NCBI GenBank assembly: GCA_022867625.1
Contig: JALIFM010000002.1
Coordinates: 62,001-126,000, forward strand
Length of the DNA stretch: 64,000 nucleotides
Source: Lachnospiraceae bacterium NSJ-143
GTDB taxonomy: Bacteria; Bacillota; Clostridia; Lachnospirales; Anaerotignaceae
Direction of reading: 5' to 3'
Shown: piece after piece, positions 17,852 through 26,679 of the stretch
How positions within the stretch are numbered: the stretch's first letter is position 1
Layout of the letters: each line of letters starts with the position of its first letter
Notes under the pieces: model-generated
The model's input: the letters and a program-made list of their open reading frames with translations, nothing else
Told to the model about the DNA's origin: nothing
Database searches by the model: none
Made by a program: the position numbers and the translations under genes

Positions 17852-20200
17852 ATGAGGAAAAAATCTGCTTCGGCAATTGCTCTTGCCTTGTGTGCAGCTA
17901 TGGCTGTTCCAACCATGGCTGCTGTAAAATTTGCTGACGAGAACGATGTACCGTGGGAAACAGCCAAGGTATATATTTCGCAGGCAGCAGAAATGGGGCT
18001 TATGGTAGGGCAGCAGAACAATGATGGAACAAGCCTTTTCAGGGCTAAGGATAAGGTTACATATTTTGAGACAATCCAGCTGTCATATAATATGCTGAGA
18101 GAAGCCTCAAAAGCTGTGCCTTCGGATAATGTTACTGACAAGTGGAAAACAGTAATGGCAGGATATAAGGTTCCGGCATGGGCGTATGAGGCTACTGCGT
18201 ACTGCCTTGAAAACAAGATTGTTCTTGTAAATGAGCTTCAGGGGTTTGTTGGTGCGGACGGCAAAAGAGGAAATGCCACAAGAGAAGATGTGGCGGTAAT
18301 TTTCGGGCGTACGCTTTCAGCTGTTTACGACACTGATTCAAACGCAAAACTTGAATTTAATGACAAGGACAAAATATCAAAGGACGCGGCGGAATTTGTT
18401 GCGCTGCTGTATAACAAAGGGATACTCCTTGGAGACAACAATTCAAACTTTAACCCGGCAAATTACATAAACAGGGCGGAAATGGCGGTTATTGTAACTA
18501 AAACATATAATGTTCTGAACGGAAAATCAGCCGATGACGGAATAGAAACATTTGCCGGTACGGTAAGCAGTGTTTCAGACGGAAACAAAAATTTCAGCAT
18601 TAATGTTTCAGACGGAAAAAGCTCCAAAGAATTCAGTGGTGACAGGGACACCCCGGCCTCAATGGATTCAGAATCTTACAGCTTTCTGGATATAGAAAAA
18701 GGCGATAAGGTTACTGTTGTCTATAAAGATAAAGAGGTGCTTCTGGCTGTTGTTGAAAAGGCAAAGCCTGAAAAAGCCGCTGCTGGTGATGTTTCCGGAA
18801 TGATAAACAATATACTTTCAGACAGAGTTGTGCTTGAGGGCTCCTCAGGAGGCACAGATGTATATAATTTCGCCTCGCCGGTTCTGCTGACACTTAACGG
18901 AAAGCCTTCAACATACAAGGAGATATTCAAGGCTGTGGAAAACGGGGCTGAGATAAAAGCTGTTGTCACAATCAATTCAGCGGGGCTTGCTGAAGAAGTT
19001 GCTGCAAAGGGAAATGCCGATGAGGTAAACGGAACGGTTTCGGATATGGATAAAAATGCCTTTGTGATAAAGAGAAACGGCGGTGATGAGGAATACTATT
19101 ACTGCGCAGGCAGCTGCTACATAAGCTTTGAGGGTGAAAAAATAAATATTGCTGATGCAGAGGACCTCATTGATGAATATAAAACATTGAGTGTCAAGGC
19201 AAAAATAAATGAGGATGATGAGCTTTTGGAGGTAAACCTCTCTGTGCTGGCGGAGGGCGGAAATATTGCCGGCTCAATAAAGAATGTGACATCAGAAAAG
19301 GCTACGTTCTTTCAGCCTGACGGAAGCAAAAAGAGCTATAAGTTTGCAGATGGCGTTTATGTGACTGTTGACGGTGAGGAAAGCTCGGTGTCAAGGCTTG
19401 CAAGGCTTGCTGATGACGATAAGGTTGGCCTTTCAGGAAAAGCTTCATTGAACAAGCAAAAGGCAATCACAAAAATCGAGGTAGAGATAAGCGACAACTT
19501 GGCAGGTGTTATAAACGAGCTTGATGATTATCATATAACTGTACTCACTGACGCGGGTATTACAAAGAGATACGCGCTTGATGAGGATGTAGAGGTTAAA
19601 TTCGGTTCCGGAGACAAAGAGAGCATGGAAGATTTGAAAAAGATTTTCCAGAAGGGAAGCACTAAGGTAAAGCTTGTGCTGAACAGAAATGATGAGGTTA
19701 AAAAGATAACTGTTTATGTTGACTTTGACGACTACGATGTGCTTTCCGGAACATTAAACAGTGTGGAGACCGGCTCGTTCAGGATTAGAAGAGAAACTGT
19801 AAAATACTCAAATTCCACAGAAATAACGATAAATGGGGAAAGCGCAGCCGCATATGATTTATACAAGAGATGCGCTAACGGCGAGACAATGGAAGCCGAT
19901 GTTGTAGTTGTGGATGGAGAGGCAAAGATTATTTCGGCAGCAGTTACAGAAGCGGAAGGCCAGATAGTCAAAATTGAAAGCCAGAAAATAACCATAAAGG
20001 GCAAAAACTCAACGGCTGAGTACAATGTTCTCTCAGACGATGATGATGAGCTTGTAGTCAGGATTGATGGTTTTGACAAAAAATACACATATCAGGATTT
20101 AAACGGAAGGGTTACCCTTAATAAGGACAATTACAATGCAACTCTTATATTTAATGACGATTATGAAGTAAAGAGGATTTACGCAGAAAGCATTGACTGA
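17852..20200 (+). CDS. Large S-layer homology (SLH) domain surface protein
   Basis: An exported cell-surface protein of 782 residues. A signal peptide (residues 1-24, cleavage near TMAA) is followed by three SLH-like repeats, about residues 26-85, 95-155 and 165-225; the third is the clearest (INRAEMAVIV). SLH domains bind pyruvylated secondary cell-wall polymer. The remaining 550 residues are beta-rich modules with recurring patterns such as GTVSDMDKNAFVIKR, GSIKNVTSEKATFF, GVINELDDYHITVL and GTLNSVETGSFRIRR at about 70-80 residue spacing, suggesting six or seven diverged repeats of one small domain. No sortase motif. The role (S-layer subunit or wall-associated protein) is not determinable. 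AGGAGGGG precedes the ATG; own terminator follows. Confidence 0.85.
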   Translation: MRKKSASAIALALCAAMAVPTMAAVKFADENDVPWETAKVYISQAAEMGLMVGQQNNDGTSLFRAKDKVTYFETIQLSYNMLREASKAVPSDNVTDKWKTVMAGYKVPAWAYEATAYCLENKIVLVNELQGFVGADGKRGNATREDVAVIFGRTLSAVYDTDSNAKLEFNDKDKISKDAAEFVALLYNKGILLGDNNSNFNPANYINRAEMAVIVTKTYNVLNGKSADDGIETFAGTVSSVSDGNKNFSINVSDGKSSKEFSGDRDTPASMDSESYSFLDIEKGDKVTVVYKDKEVLLAVVEKAKPEKAAAGDVSGMINNILSDRVVLEGSSGGTDVYNFASPVLLTLNGKPSTYKEIFKAVENGAEIKAVVTINSAGLAEEVAAKGNADEVNGTVSDMDKNAFVIKRNGGDEEYYYCAGSCYISFEGEKINIADAEDLIDEYKTLSVKAKINEDDELLEVNLSVLAEGGNIAGSIKNVTSEKATFFQPDGSKKSYKFADGVYVTVDGEESSVSRLARLADDDKVGLSGKASLNKQKAITKIEVEISDNLAGVINELDDYHITVLTDAGITKRYALDEDVEVKFGSGDKESMEDLKKIFQKGSTKVKLVLNRNDEVKKITVYVDFDDYDVLSGTLNSVETGSFRIRRETVKYSNSTEITINGESAAAYDLYKRCANGETMEADVVVVDGEAKIISAAVTEAEGQIVKIESQKITIKGKNSTAEYNVLSDDDDELVVRIDGFDKKYTYQDLNGRVTLNKDNYNATLIFNDDYEVKRIYAESID

Positions 20201-20207
20201 CGGCTTG

Positions 20208-20235
20208 AAACGGCGGATTTATTCCGCCGTTTTTT
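20208..20235 (+). terminator. Terminator of the SLH gene
   Basis: AAACGGCGGA (20208-20217) pairs exactly with TCCGCCGTTT over a 5-nt loop, then further T. Confidence 0.9.
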
Positions 20236-20354
20236 GTGTAAATTTTTAACGATTTGTAAATAAATTAAATTAAGTTTGATTAAATATATTAATATTGATA
20301 TAATATAAAATTATGCTGATAATGTACAATTTTGATATATAAGGAGAATGTTAA

Positions 20355-21227
20355 ATGAGATATGAGGGTGCGGTATACAGGCCGCCCAGTGAAGCGGGCA
20401 GCCTTATAATACAGCTTACTATAGGCTGTGCCAGAAACAAGTGCACATTCTGCGCTATGTTTAAGGATAAAAAATTCAGGGTAAGAAAGCTTGATGAGGT
20501 TGTAGCTGATTTGGAGGAAGCAAGGAGGTATTACAAAGACTATAAAGTCAGAAGGATATTTCTTGCAGACGGTGATGCACTTATAGTAAAGACTGATGAC
20601 TTGCTGTATATACTTGATAAGATTCATGAGCTTTACCCGGAATGTGAGAGGATATCGGCTTACGGTGCTCCGGCAGATGTAAACATGAAAACGGACGAGG
20701 AGCTTTCTCGCCTTAAAGCGGCAGGGCTAGATATGATTTATATGGGCGCTGAGAGCGGGGACGATATTGTGCTCAGAGATGTAAAAAAGGGCGTTACCTC
20801 TGAAGAAATTGCCAATGCTGGAATAAAGCTTAAAAAAGCCGGTATGATTGTTTCCATAACGCTTATTTCGGGCCTTGGCGGAAGGGAGCGTGTATATGAG
20901 CACGCTGTTAATTCGGCAAAGCTTATATCAAAAATCAAGCCTGAATATGTAGGGTTCCTTACACTTATGGTTGAACCGGGAACAGAGCTTTACAACGATT
21001 ATCAGGCCGGCAGGTTTAAGCTTTTGGGTCCGATGGAGGTAATGCAGGAGCTGAAGGTATTTATTGAAAATGTTGATTCCGAGGGGACTGTTTTCAGGGC
21101 AAATCACGCTTCAAATTACGTACCTTTAAAGGGGACATTCAATAAAGACAACAGGAGTATGCTTGAGCAGATAGAGGCTGCTGAAAAAGCCGGCGTATTC
21201 CGTCCTGAGATTTACAGAGGCATTTAA
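20355..21227 (+). CDS. Radical SAM protein (Elp3-like fold, function unknown)
   Basis: A 290-residue radical S-adenosylmethionine enzyme. The 4Fe-4S cluster cysteines are Cys25, Cys30 and Cys33 in GCARNKCTFC, a CX4CX2C spacing rather than the usual CX3CX2C; this wider spacing is known in an uncharacterised family with B12-type/Elp3-like radical SAM cores. Other core features are FLADGDAL (about residue 70), GAPADVNMKT, MIYMGAESGDD (about 135) and ITLISGLGG. The substrate is unknown. AAGGAG lies 8 nt before the ATG. The next gene starts 32 nt later, so cotranscription with the membrane protein is likely. Confidence 0.85.
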   Translation: MRYEGAVYRPPSEAGSLIIQLTIGCARNKCTFCAMFKDKKFRVRKLDEVVADLEEARRYYKDYKVRRIFLADGDALIVKTDDLLYILDKIHELYPECERISAYGAPADVNMKTDEELSRLKAAGLDMIYMGAESGDDIVLRDVKKGVTSEEIANAGIKLKKAGMIVSITLISGLGGRERVYEHAVNSAKLISKIKPEYVGFLTLMVEPGTELYNDYQAGRFKLLGPMEVMQELKVFIENVDSEGTVFRANHASNYVPLKGTFNKDNRSMLEQIEAAEKAGVFRPEIYRGI

Positions 21228-21258
21228 TGCACTTAAGTGCTGTTATCAGGAGGCCGAA

Positions 21259-22098
21259 ATGACTCTTATTGGTTTGTTTTCGATATTTATAAGCTTTTAT
21301 GCTGTTTACTGCTGTACATTTACAGGTAGGAAAATGTACCTGTCAATTCTGATTTGGTCGGTGCCTCTCATTGGCATGGCATATTTTACAAAAAGCCGTT
21401 CCAATATAAACGGTATTGTTGTTTTGATAAGTACGCTTATGTCATTGGCAAGTGTATATGCGCTGTATGACACTGCGTTGTGGTATAAAACAGAAAAGGG
21501 GCGCAGAAGGTATTACTGCGGCGCGGCTGTATTTGTAATAAGCTTAACTGTATGTATGTATTATTTTTACCAATGCATTGTTAAAGGATATTTAAGCTTT
21601 ATTTGTGGGAATATACTGTTGAAGTACACGCCGGTATTTACGGTGCTGCTAGGGTCTTTATCAGCCGCAGTTATGGTTTTACTGTTTTTTATCGCTTTTG
21701 ACAGGTATTTTTCTCAGCCGGAAAAATTTGTAATAATTAAGTGTTGTGCCGTAAGAAAAAATGGTATAATAAAGTCACGCGGTATAAAAGGGATACAAAA
21801 CGGCATAGAATATTATTTTAATGCCGACAGAAGAACATTTTTTCTGCTGAGGAATGAGAAAAGGATAGTAATGGAGGTCAAAAGGGGAGTTATGGGCGGA
21901 ATTTATGTGTCTGCCAGAAAGCTGTTTAAGGACTCCGGAAGAAGAAAGAAACGTATAACAAAAAGGCTTGTCAGAAGGTCATGTGTTGTTATACTGTTTA
22001 TTATCCTCGCGATACTTCTTATTATAAGATTAAAATCAAACATGGATTTTGCCTCTATAGTGCTTACACTATTAAGGACAGTATTTGGACTTAGATGA
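21259..22098 (+). CDS. Unknown integral membrane protein
   Basis: A 279-residue protein I do not recognise. About six hydrophobic helices are visible: five in the first 150 residues and one near the C-terminus (about 240-258), separated by a basic cytoplasmic-type region of 85 residues that includes YYFNADRRTFFLL. AGGAGG precedes the ATG. It sits between a radical SAM gene and a SHOCT-like gene with short gaps, which suggests one operon running through to signal peptidase I. Confidence 0.7.
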   Translation: MTLIGLFSIFISFYAVYCCTFTGRKMYLSILIWSVPLIGMAYFTKSRSNINGIVVLISTLMSLASVYALYDTALWYKTEKGRRRYYCGAAVFVISLTVCMYYFYQCIVKGYLSFICGNILLKYTPVFTVLLGSLSAAVMVLLFFIAFDRYFSQPEKFVIIKCCAVRKNGIIKSRGIKGIQNGIEYYFNADRRTFFLLRNEKRIVMEVKRGVMGGIYVSARKLFKDSGRRKKRITKRLVRRSCVVILFIILAILLIIRLKSNMDFASIVLTLLRTVFGLR

Positions 22099-22117
22099 CA
22101 TATCAGGAGGGATATAA

Positions 22118-22561
22118 ATGAGAGAAGAAAGACTTGCTGTTTTATCAATGGTTGAAAAAGGTATAATTACTGTGGACGAGGCTGAAAGGCTTTTGAGGGC
22201 TTTGAACGAGACTGCTTTAAGCGACAAGGCTGAATCAATGTTTTCAAAGGCAGGAGAAAATATCGGGACATTTGCTAAAAGCGCTGCGGAAAAGGCTGAA
22301 AAGATAATAGAGGACGCCAAGCCGAAGGTTAAAAAGGCTGTTGATGATGCCAGTCCGAAGGTTAAAAAATTCAGTGAGAAGGCTTCTGAATTTACAAACC
22401 GTATAATTAAGAGGAAAAACGACGAGGACGAAGAAATTACAGATGATGATTTTGAGAAAAACATCAATATAATACCGCTTGACAAACAGATTGAGGAAAA
22501 GCCTGAGCAGGAGAGCGGAAAGACTGAGGAAAAATCTGACGAAAACGACGAAAAGGAATAA
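22118..22561 (+). CDS. SHOCT-like/YvlB N-terminal domain protein
   Basis: A 147-residue soluble protein. The first 32 residues (ERLAVLSMVEKGIITVDEAERLLRAL) match the short helical domain found at the N-terminus of LiaX/YvlB-type envelope-stress proteins. The middle is a lysine/alanine-rich helical segment with an imperfect PKVKKAVDDAS / PKVKKFSEKAS duplication, and the last 45 residues are strongly acidic. No membrane segment. It lies between two membrane-protein genes; a role in envelope stress is an inference from the family only. Confidence 0.65.
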   Translation: MREERLAVLSMVEKGIITVDEAERLLRALNETALSDKAESMFSKAGENIGTFAKSAAEKAEKIIEDAKPKVKKAVDDASPKVKKFSEKASEFTNRIIKRKNDEDEEITDDDFEKNINIIPLDKQIEEKPEQESGKTEEKSDENDEKE

Positions 22562-22570
22562 TGCGCAATT

Positions 22571-23095
22571 ATGTCTGGTATGAAAATGAATGAGCTGTTC
22601 AGCTGGATTAAAACTATTGTTCTGGCTGTTGTTATAGCGGTATTTATAAATTCCGTAGTTATAGTTAATGCCACTGTTCCTACAGGCTCAATGGAAAATA
22701 CTATAATGCCCGGCGACAGGATAATAGCTCTCAGGCTTACATATTATTTTTCTGAGCCGCAGAGAGGAGATATAGTTGTATTTAAATATCCTGACGATGA
22801 GTCTACGCTTTACGTCAAGCGTGTAATAGGGCTTCCAGGTGAAACTGTAGAGGTAAAGGACGGAAAGGTTTATATTAATGGTGCAGATAAGCCATTAAAT
22901 GACGATTTTGTAAAGGATGAGCCTGTAGGCGATTATGGTCCGTACGAGGTGCCGGAGGACTGTTATTTTATGATGGGAGACAACAGAAATAATTCTCTGG
23001 ATTCCAGGTTTTGGGTAAACAAATATGTCCAGAAAAATAAAATTCTCGGCAAGGTTTATTTCAAATATTTTAAAGGCTTTGAAATGCTTAATTAA
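22571..23095 (+). CDS. lepB: Signal peptidase I
   Basis: Membrane-bound serine protease that removes signal peptides from secreted proteins. The 174-residue protein is of the Gram-positive single-anchor type: one membrane helix (about residues 13-33), then box B PTGSMENT with nucleophile Ser40, box D YVKRVIGLPGE with general-base Lys83, and box E GDNRNNSLDSR. The start has no clear Shine-Dalgarno; the nearest purine-rich stretch is in the end of the preceding gene, so translational coupling is likely. It could process the SLH and wall-anchored proteins of this window. Confidence 0.95.
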   Translation: MSGMKMNELFSWIKTIVLAVVIAVFINSVVIVNATVPTGSMENTIMPGDRIIALRLTYYFSEPQRGDIVVFKYPDDESTLYVKRVIGLPGETVEVKDGKVYINGADKPLNDDFVKDEPVGDYGPYEVPEDCYFMMGDNRNNSLDSRFWVNKYVQKNKILGKVYFKYFKGFEMLN

Positions 23096-23140
23096 ATTTA
23101 CGAGAATAAATGCCAGATGTTTGATTAAAGCCTGAATATC

Positions 23141-23183
23141 AAAAAAACTGCCGTGCGGCTTAAAGCCTAAACAGCAGTTTTTT
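23141..23183. terminator. Bidirectional terminator between lepB and the 23199 gene
   Basis: AAAAAAACTGC (23141-23151) pairs with GCAGTTTTTT (23174-23183). The A and T runs on the two sides suit termination of both converging genes. Confidence 0.7.
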
Positions 23184-23198
23184 GGTATTGTTATAAGT

Positions 23199-23552
23199 TC
23201 AGAATAAATCTTTGTGCTGATTTTTGGGGCCGAATATCCGCTCATCAAGGCCGCAGTCTATATCGTGGCTTCTGCGGAATATTTTAAATACAGAGCCGAA
23301 TTTCGGTCTGTCCCAGTCAAAAGCGTCTGGCTTCTTATATTTTTTTGGAGAGGAAGGCGTGTTTCCAAATGAACCGTTTGAACGGTAAGAGCCAGCTGAA
23401 CGATAAGAGCCGGCTGAGCGGCTGTTTGCCTTTTTTGATGAGGCAGAAAGAAGCCTTATTGAAACAAGCACTATACAGATAACAATGACAGCTTTAACAA
23501 GTGACATTAAAAGCTCAAAAATTGGGGAATAGAAGAAATAGCTGTATCCCAT
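23199..23552 (-). CDS. Small unknown single-pass membrane protein
   Basis: A 117-residue protein of unknown function. Residues 12-36 form one hydrophobic helix; the rest is a polar tail containing a serine/tyrosine/arginine repeat (SAGSYRSAGSYRSNGS, two perfect and one altered copy) and a proline-rich stretch ending in a conserved-looking DWDRPKFGSVFKIF. On the minus strand AAGGGTGGTG precedes the ATG, supporting that it is real. It is divergent from the DUF896 gene. Confidence 0.55.
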   Translation of the reverse strand: MGYSYFFYSPIFELLMSLVKAVIVICIVLVSIRLLSASSKKANSRSAGSYRSAGSYRSNGSFGNTPSSPKKYKKPDAFDWDRPKFGSVFKIFRRSHDIDCGLDERIFGPKNQHKDLF

Positions 23553-23610
23553 GTCAAATCACCACCCTTAGATTTATTTTATACTAAATACTATTTAAAG
23601 TCTATATAAA

Positions 23611-23626
23611 TGTTCCGTTAGGAACA
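23611..23626. promoter_or_regulatory. 16-bp inverted repeat in a divergent promoter region
   Basis: TGTTCC-GTTA-GGAACA, perfect arms of 6 bp with a 4-nt centre. The half-site orientation (GTTCC...GGAAC) is opposite to the Firmicutes LexA box (GAAC...GTTC), so it is not a standard SOS box. It lies 34 nt upstream of the DUF896 start. Confidence 0.4.
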
Positions 23627-23659
23627 GCATTATTATTTTTTACCAAATGGAGGTTAAAT

Positions 23660-23872
23660 ATGCCGCAGGAAGAAACAAAAAGGCTTCAGAGAATAAATGA
23701 GCTTGCCCATAAAGCTAAAGCGGAGGGGCTTACTGACGAGGAAAAGGCTGAAAGAGACGTATTGAGAAAGGAATATCTGGCCGATTTTAGAAAGCGTGTG
23801 AGAAGCCAGATAGAGAGAATAGAGTTTGTAGACGACGAGGGCAACACAACCCCGATAAGGAAAAAACAGTAA
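23660..23872 (+). CDS. DUF896 (UPF0291) small protein, YnzC-like
   Basis: A 70-residue helical-hairpin protein of the DUF896 family. The conserved signature is nearly complete: RINELAHKAKAEGLTDEE, then LRKEYLADFRKRVRSQIERI and a VDDEGN end. Its molecular function is unknown; the B. subtilis relative YnzC is in an SOS-related operon. Here it is monocistronic with its own terminator, and a palindrome lies in its promoter region. GGAGG precedes the ATG. Confidence 0.88.
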   Translation: MPQEETKRLQRINELAHKAKAEGLTDEEKAERDVLRKEYLADFRKRVRSQIERIEFVDDEGNTTPIRKKQ

Positions 23873-23897
23873 TCATAAATTGATGAAGCAGCTGATT

Positions 23898-23925
23898 ATG
23901 GTACGCATTTGACGTACCATTTTTT
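23898..23925 (+). terminator. Terminator of the DUF896 gene
   Basis: ATGGTACG (23898-23905) pairs exactly with CGTACCAT (23913-23920), then a T run. Confidence 0.85.
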
Positions 23926-24302
23926 ATTTAGGACAGATACAAACAAAAAAGAACAGAGGGCTTTTGAGAATTATTGGATAGCATTAAATATATGCTGGAA
24001 GTAAAAAAAATACTGTAATAAGCTTTTAGTACATACATATATTATACAGTTAAAAAATTACCGGACAGATACGTGAAAAACAGATAAGATTTATAAATGG
24101 AATATTGATTTGTTATCATAGCGAAATGGGAATTAAAACCGTATGAAAAACCGTTTGTTGTACTGTATTATAGAATAATTTGCATAAATAGGAGATTGGT
24201 TTTTGAATTTATGTTAACTAATTTGACTATATTACAGTATTATGTATAGTATTGGCAGCTGTAAAAGCAGGTTTTTTGTCTGGTAAAAATTGATTATTTG
24301 TA
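23926..24302. other. AT-rich intergenic region before gap
   Basis: About 380 bp with no frame longer than a dozen codons behind a ribosome binding site and no hairpin of note. I see nothing functional apart from the gap promoter at its right end. Confidence 0.5.
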
Positions 24303-24331
24303 TTGACATAAATATTGTTATTTTGTATAGT
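24303..24331 (+). promoter_or_regulatory. Sigma-A promoter of gap
   Basis: TTGACA (24303-24308), 17-nt spacer, TATAGT (24326-24331), about 45 nt before the GAPDH ribosome binding site. Strong, as expected for a glycolytic gene. Confidence 0.85.
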
Positions 24332-24384
24332 TATCATGTAGGCGAAATACCGTAAATTTATTACTGAGAAGGGAAGTTTTATAA

Positions 24385-25413
24385 ATGGCTATTAAAATCG
24401 GCATTAACGGTTTAGGAAGAATCGGAAGGGTTGTATTCAGGATAATTATGGAAAGGCCGGACGAGTTCGAGCTCTGTGGAATCAACCTTAGAAATGCCAA
24501 TACAGAAGATATGGTATATATGATAAAGTATGATTCGGTTTTTGGAAGATACAATGGAAAGCTTGAGGCTGTGCCGGACGGAATTATAGCTAACGGCAAA
24601 AAAATACTGGTTTATTCAGAAAGCGACGCTTCCAATATAGATTGGACAAAGTGCGGCGCTGAATACATAATTGAATCGACCGGCGTTTACAATACAATGG
24701 AAAAGGCCTCGGTACATATTAAAGGCGGAGCCAAAAAAGTTATCATATCAGCGCCTTCAAAGGATAAGGTAACTCCTACATTTGTAATGGGCGTTAACCA
24801 TATGGACTATAAGCCGGAATACAATGTGGTATCAAACGCCAGCTGTACAACAAACTGTCTTGCTCCTCTTACAAAGGTAATTCAGGACAAATTCGGCATC
24901 GAGCAGGCTCTTATGTCAACAATCCATTCGGCAACAGCAAAGCAGAAGGCGGTTGACGCGAGGGCAGGGCGTGACAGAAGGACCGGAAGAAGCGTATTCA
25001 ACAATATTATACCTTCAACAACAGGAGCGGCTAAAGCGTGCGCTGAGGTTATACCTGAGCTTAAAGGCAAAATAACAGGCATGTCTTTCAGGGTGCCTGC
25101 AAATGACGTATCAGTTGTAGACCTTACAGCAAAGCTTTCTGTAAACACAACATATGAGGAAATATGCAAAGCCGTTAAAGAGGCATCAGAGACTTACATG
25201 AAGGGCATTATTGATTATACAAACGATGATGTAGTATCGTGTGATATGAGGGGCGAGACAAATACATGTATTTTTGATGAGAAAGCCGGTATTATGCTTG
25301 ATGAAAATTTCGTAAAGCTTATCGCGTGGTACGATAATGAGTGGGGCTACTCCGCTAAAATTGTAGAATTAATTGAGCATATGCACAAGGTAGATACGCA
25401 GGCAGAGGCTTAA
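24385..25413 (+). CDS. gap: Type I glyceraldehyde-3-phosphate dehydrogenase
   Basis: Oxidises glyceraldehyde-3-phosphate with phosphate to 1,3-bisphosphoglycerate. The 342-residue protein has the Rossmann start IGINGLGRIGR, catalytic Cys154 in SNASCTTNCLAP, the catalytic His in STIHSAT, and the C-terminal WYDNEWGYS. The cofactor site is unusual: where NAD-dependent enzymes have IND with the ribose-binding Asp, this one has Asn34-Leu35-Arg36, and the later Leu-Pro pair before the KDLRR-like loop reads Ala-Arg (DARAGRDRR). These changes are in the positions that decide NAD against NADP in Bacillus enzymes, so NADP use or dual specificity is possible. No pgk or tpi is adjacent; a DegT-like enzyme follows after 77 nt. 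Confidence 0.95.
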   Translation: MAIKIGINGLGRIGRVVFRIIMERPDEFELCGINLRNANTEDMVYMIKYDSVFGRYNGKLEAVPDGIIANGKKILVYSESDASNIDWTKCGAEYIIESTGVYNTMEKASVHIKGGAKKVIISAPSKDKVTPTFVMGVNHMDYKPEYNVVSNASCTTNCLAPLTKVIQDKFGIEQALMSTIHSATAKQKAVDARAGRDRRTGRSVFNNIIPSTTGAAKACAEVIPELKGKITGMSFRVPANDVSVVDLTAKLSVNTTYEEICKAVKEASETYMKGIIDYTNDDVVSCDMRGETNTCIFDEKAGIMLDENFVKLIAWYDNEWGYSAKIVELIEHMHKVDTQAEA

Positions 25414-25490
25414 CAAATTTAAATAACTGATATATAATGATACTTATACTAATGATGAAACCTGATTTAAACTATTAGGGAGGGATTGCT

Positions 25491-26564
25491 TTGCGTACAA
25501 TGGGATACGACTTTAATCTTGATGTAAGGAATTTAAGCATCAAGGAATATACGGTCTTTGACTACCTGAGAGGGTACAACTGTATATATACCGACAGCGG
25601 AAGGACGTGTATAAAGCTGCTTTCACAGCTGGCGGCGGATAAGGAACTGCTTGTTCCGGCGTTTTCCTGCTATTCGGTCATTTATGGCTTCAGATATGGT
25701 GTTAAGCCTGTGTTTTATGCTGTAAACGATGATTTTTCCATTGATTTTAATGACTTGGAAGCAAAAATCACAAAAGATACGGCTGGTATATATATAACAA
25801 ATTATTTTGGCCATCTCCTCAGTGATTCAGACGCTGAGAGGATAAATCAGATTAAAAAGGAGCATGGCTTACTTGTATTTGAGGACAATACCCAAAGTGT
25901 TTTTTCCGGTGAAATTAAAGTAGGTGACTACGCACTGTCGTCAATTAGAAAATGGTTTCCGGTGCCTGACGGAGGCGTTATATATTCTGACAACTCGCTG
26001 GCTGCAATTGATATACGTGGTCTTACTAAGGACAGCAAGCAGTGTGACAAGCTCTACCCTCAGATTATGAAATCCATGATTTTAAAGGACATGGTGGACT
26101 ATCCTGTTGGAAAGATTGCCGAACTGTTTGCCGAAGTTGAGGAGGAACTGAACCAGTACAGTGACAGCAACGAGATGTTTATAATGGGCGATTTTACTAA
26201 ATTTATGTTTACCTGCAACAGCGTGCCTCCTATGATTAAAAAGAGGCAGGATAACGAAAAGTATTTAAGGACATTAATCGACTCGCCGTATCTCAGGCAG
26301 GCGATACCTGAGCTTAGTACTGGTGAATGCCCGTTTAATATGCCCATGTACTGTACATGCAGAGATGAGATGTGGAATTATCTTGTTGAAAAGTATAATA
26401 TCTACCCTTCAGTGCTTTGGCGTACACACCTGTATGACCCGGTTAAGGATATTGGCCCTACAGGCCGTATGGGGCGTGAGATTATATCTTTCCCTGTAGA
26501 TCAGAGATACTCAAAAGAGGATATGGAATACCTTGCTGATGCTGTAAACAGCTTCAGGCTTTAA
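25491..26564 (+). CDS. DegT/DnrJ-like PLP-dependent enzyme
   Basis: A 357-residue fold-type I pyridoxal-phosphate enzyme related to sugar aminotransferases of the DegT/DnrJ/EryC1 group. Visible features: SGRTCIKLL near residue 36 (phosphate-binding loop position), VPAFSCYSVIYG, the PLP-ring Asp in VFEDNTQS (about 132) and the candidate Schiff-base Lys in SSIRKWFPVPDGG (about 152). The substrate is not deducible; no sugar-nucleotide genes lie nearby. Start: TTG, 6 nt after GGGAGGG; the in-frame ATG at 25500 is too far from that site. It may be read from the gap promoter, since no terminator was seen between them. Confidence 0.8.
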   Translation: MRTMGYDFNLDVRNLSIKEYTVFDYLRGYNCIYTDSGRTCIKLLSQLAADKELLVPAFSCYSVIYGFRYGVKPVFYAVNDDFSIDFNDLEAKITKDTAGIYITNYFGHLLSDSDAERINQIKKEHGLLVFEDNTQSVFSGEIKVGDYALSSIRKWFPVPDGGVIYSDNSLAAIDIRGLTKDSKQCDKLYPQIMKSMILKDMVDYPVGKIAELFAEVEEELNQYSDSNEMFIMGDFTKFMFTCNSVPPMIKKRQDNEKYLRTLIDSPYLRQAIPELSTGECPFNMPMYCTCRDEMWNYLVEKYNIYPSVLWRTHLYDPVKDIGPTGRMGREIISFPVDQRYSKEDMEYLADAVNSFRL

Positions 26565-26573
26565 AATAACAAA

Positions 26574-26611
26574 AACTGCCGCAAACCTGTTAATGGGGAG
26601 CGGCTTTTTTT
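26574..26611 (+). terminator. Terminator after the DegT-like gene
   Basis: GCCGC (26578-26582) pairs with GCGGC (26600-26604), with A and T flanks extending the stem, then seven T. Confidence 0.7.
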
Positions 26612-26679
26612 ATCAGCCCGCATCTTAATTAGTATTTTAATTGGAGTAATCATATATACTATCTCAGGAGGTGGGTAAA

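Noticed and set aside
23611-23626. LexA box at the DUF896 gene
   Set aside because: The half-sites are GTTCC...GGAAC, the reverse of the GAAC...GTTC arrangement LexA needs.
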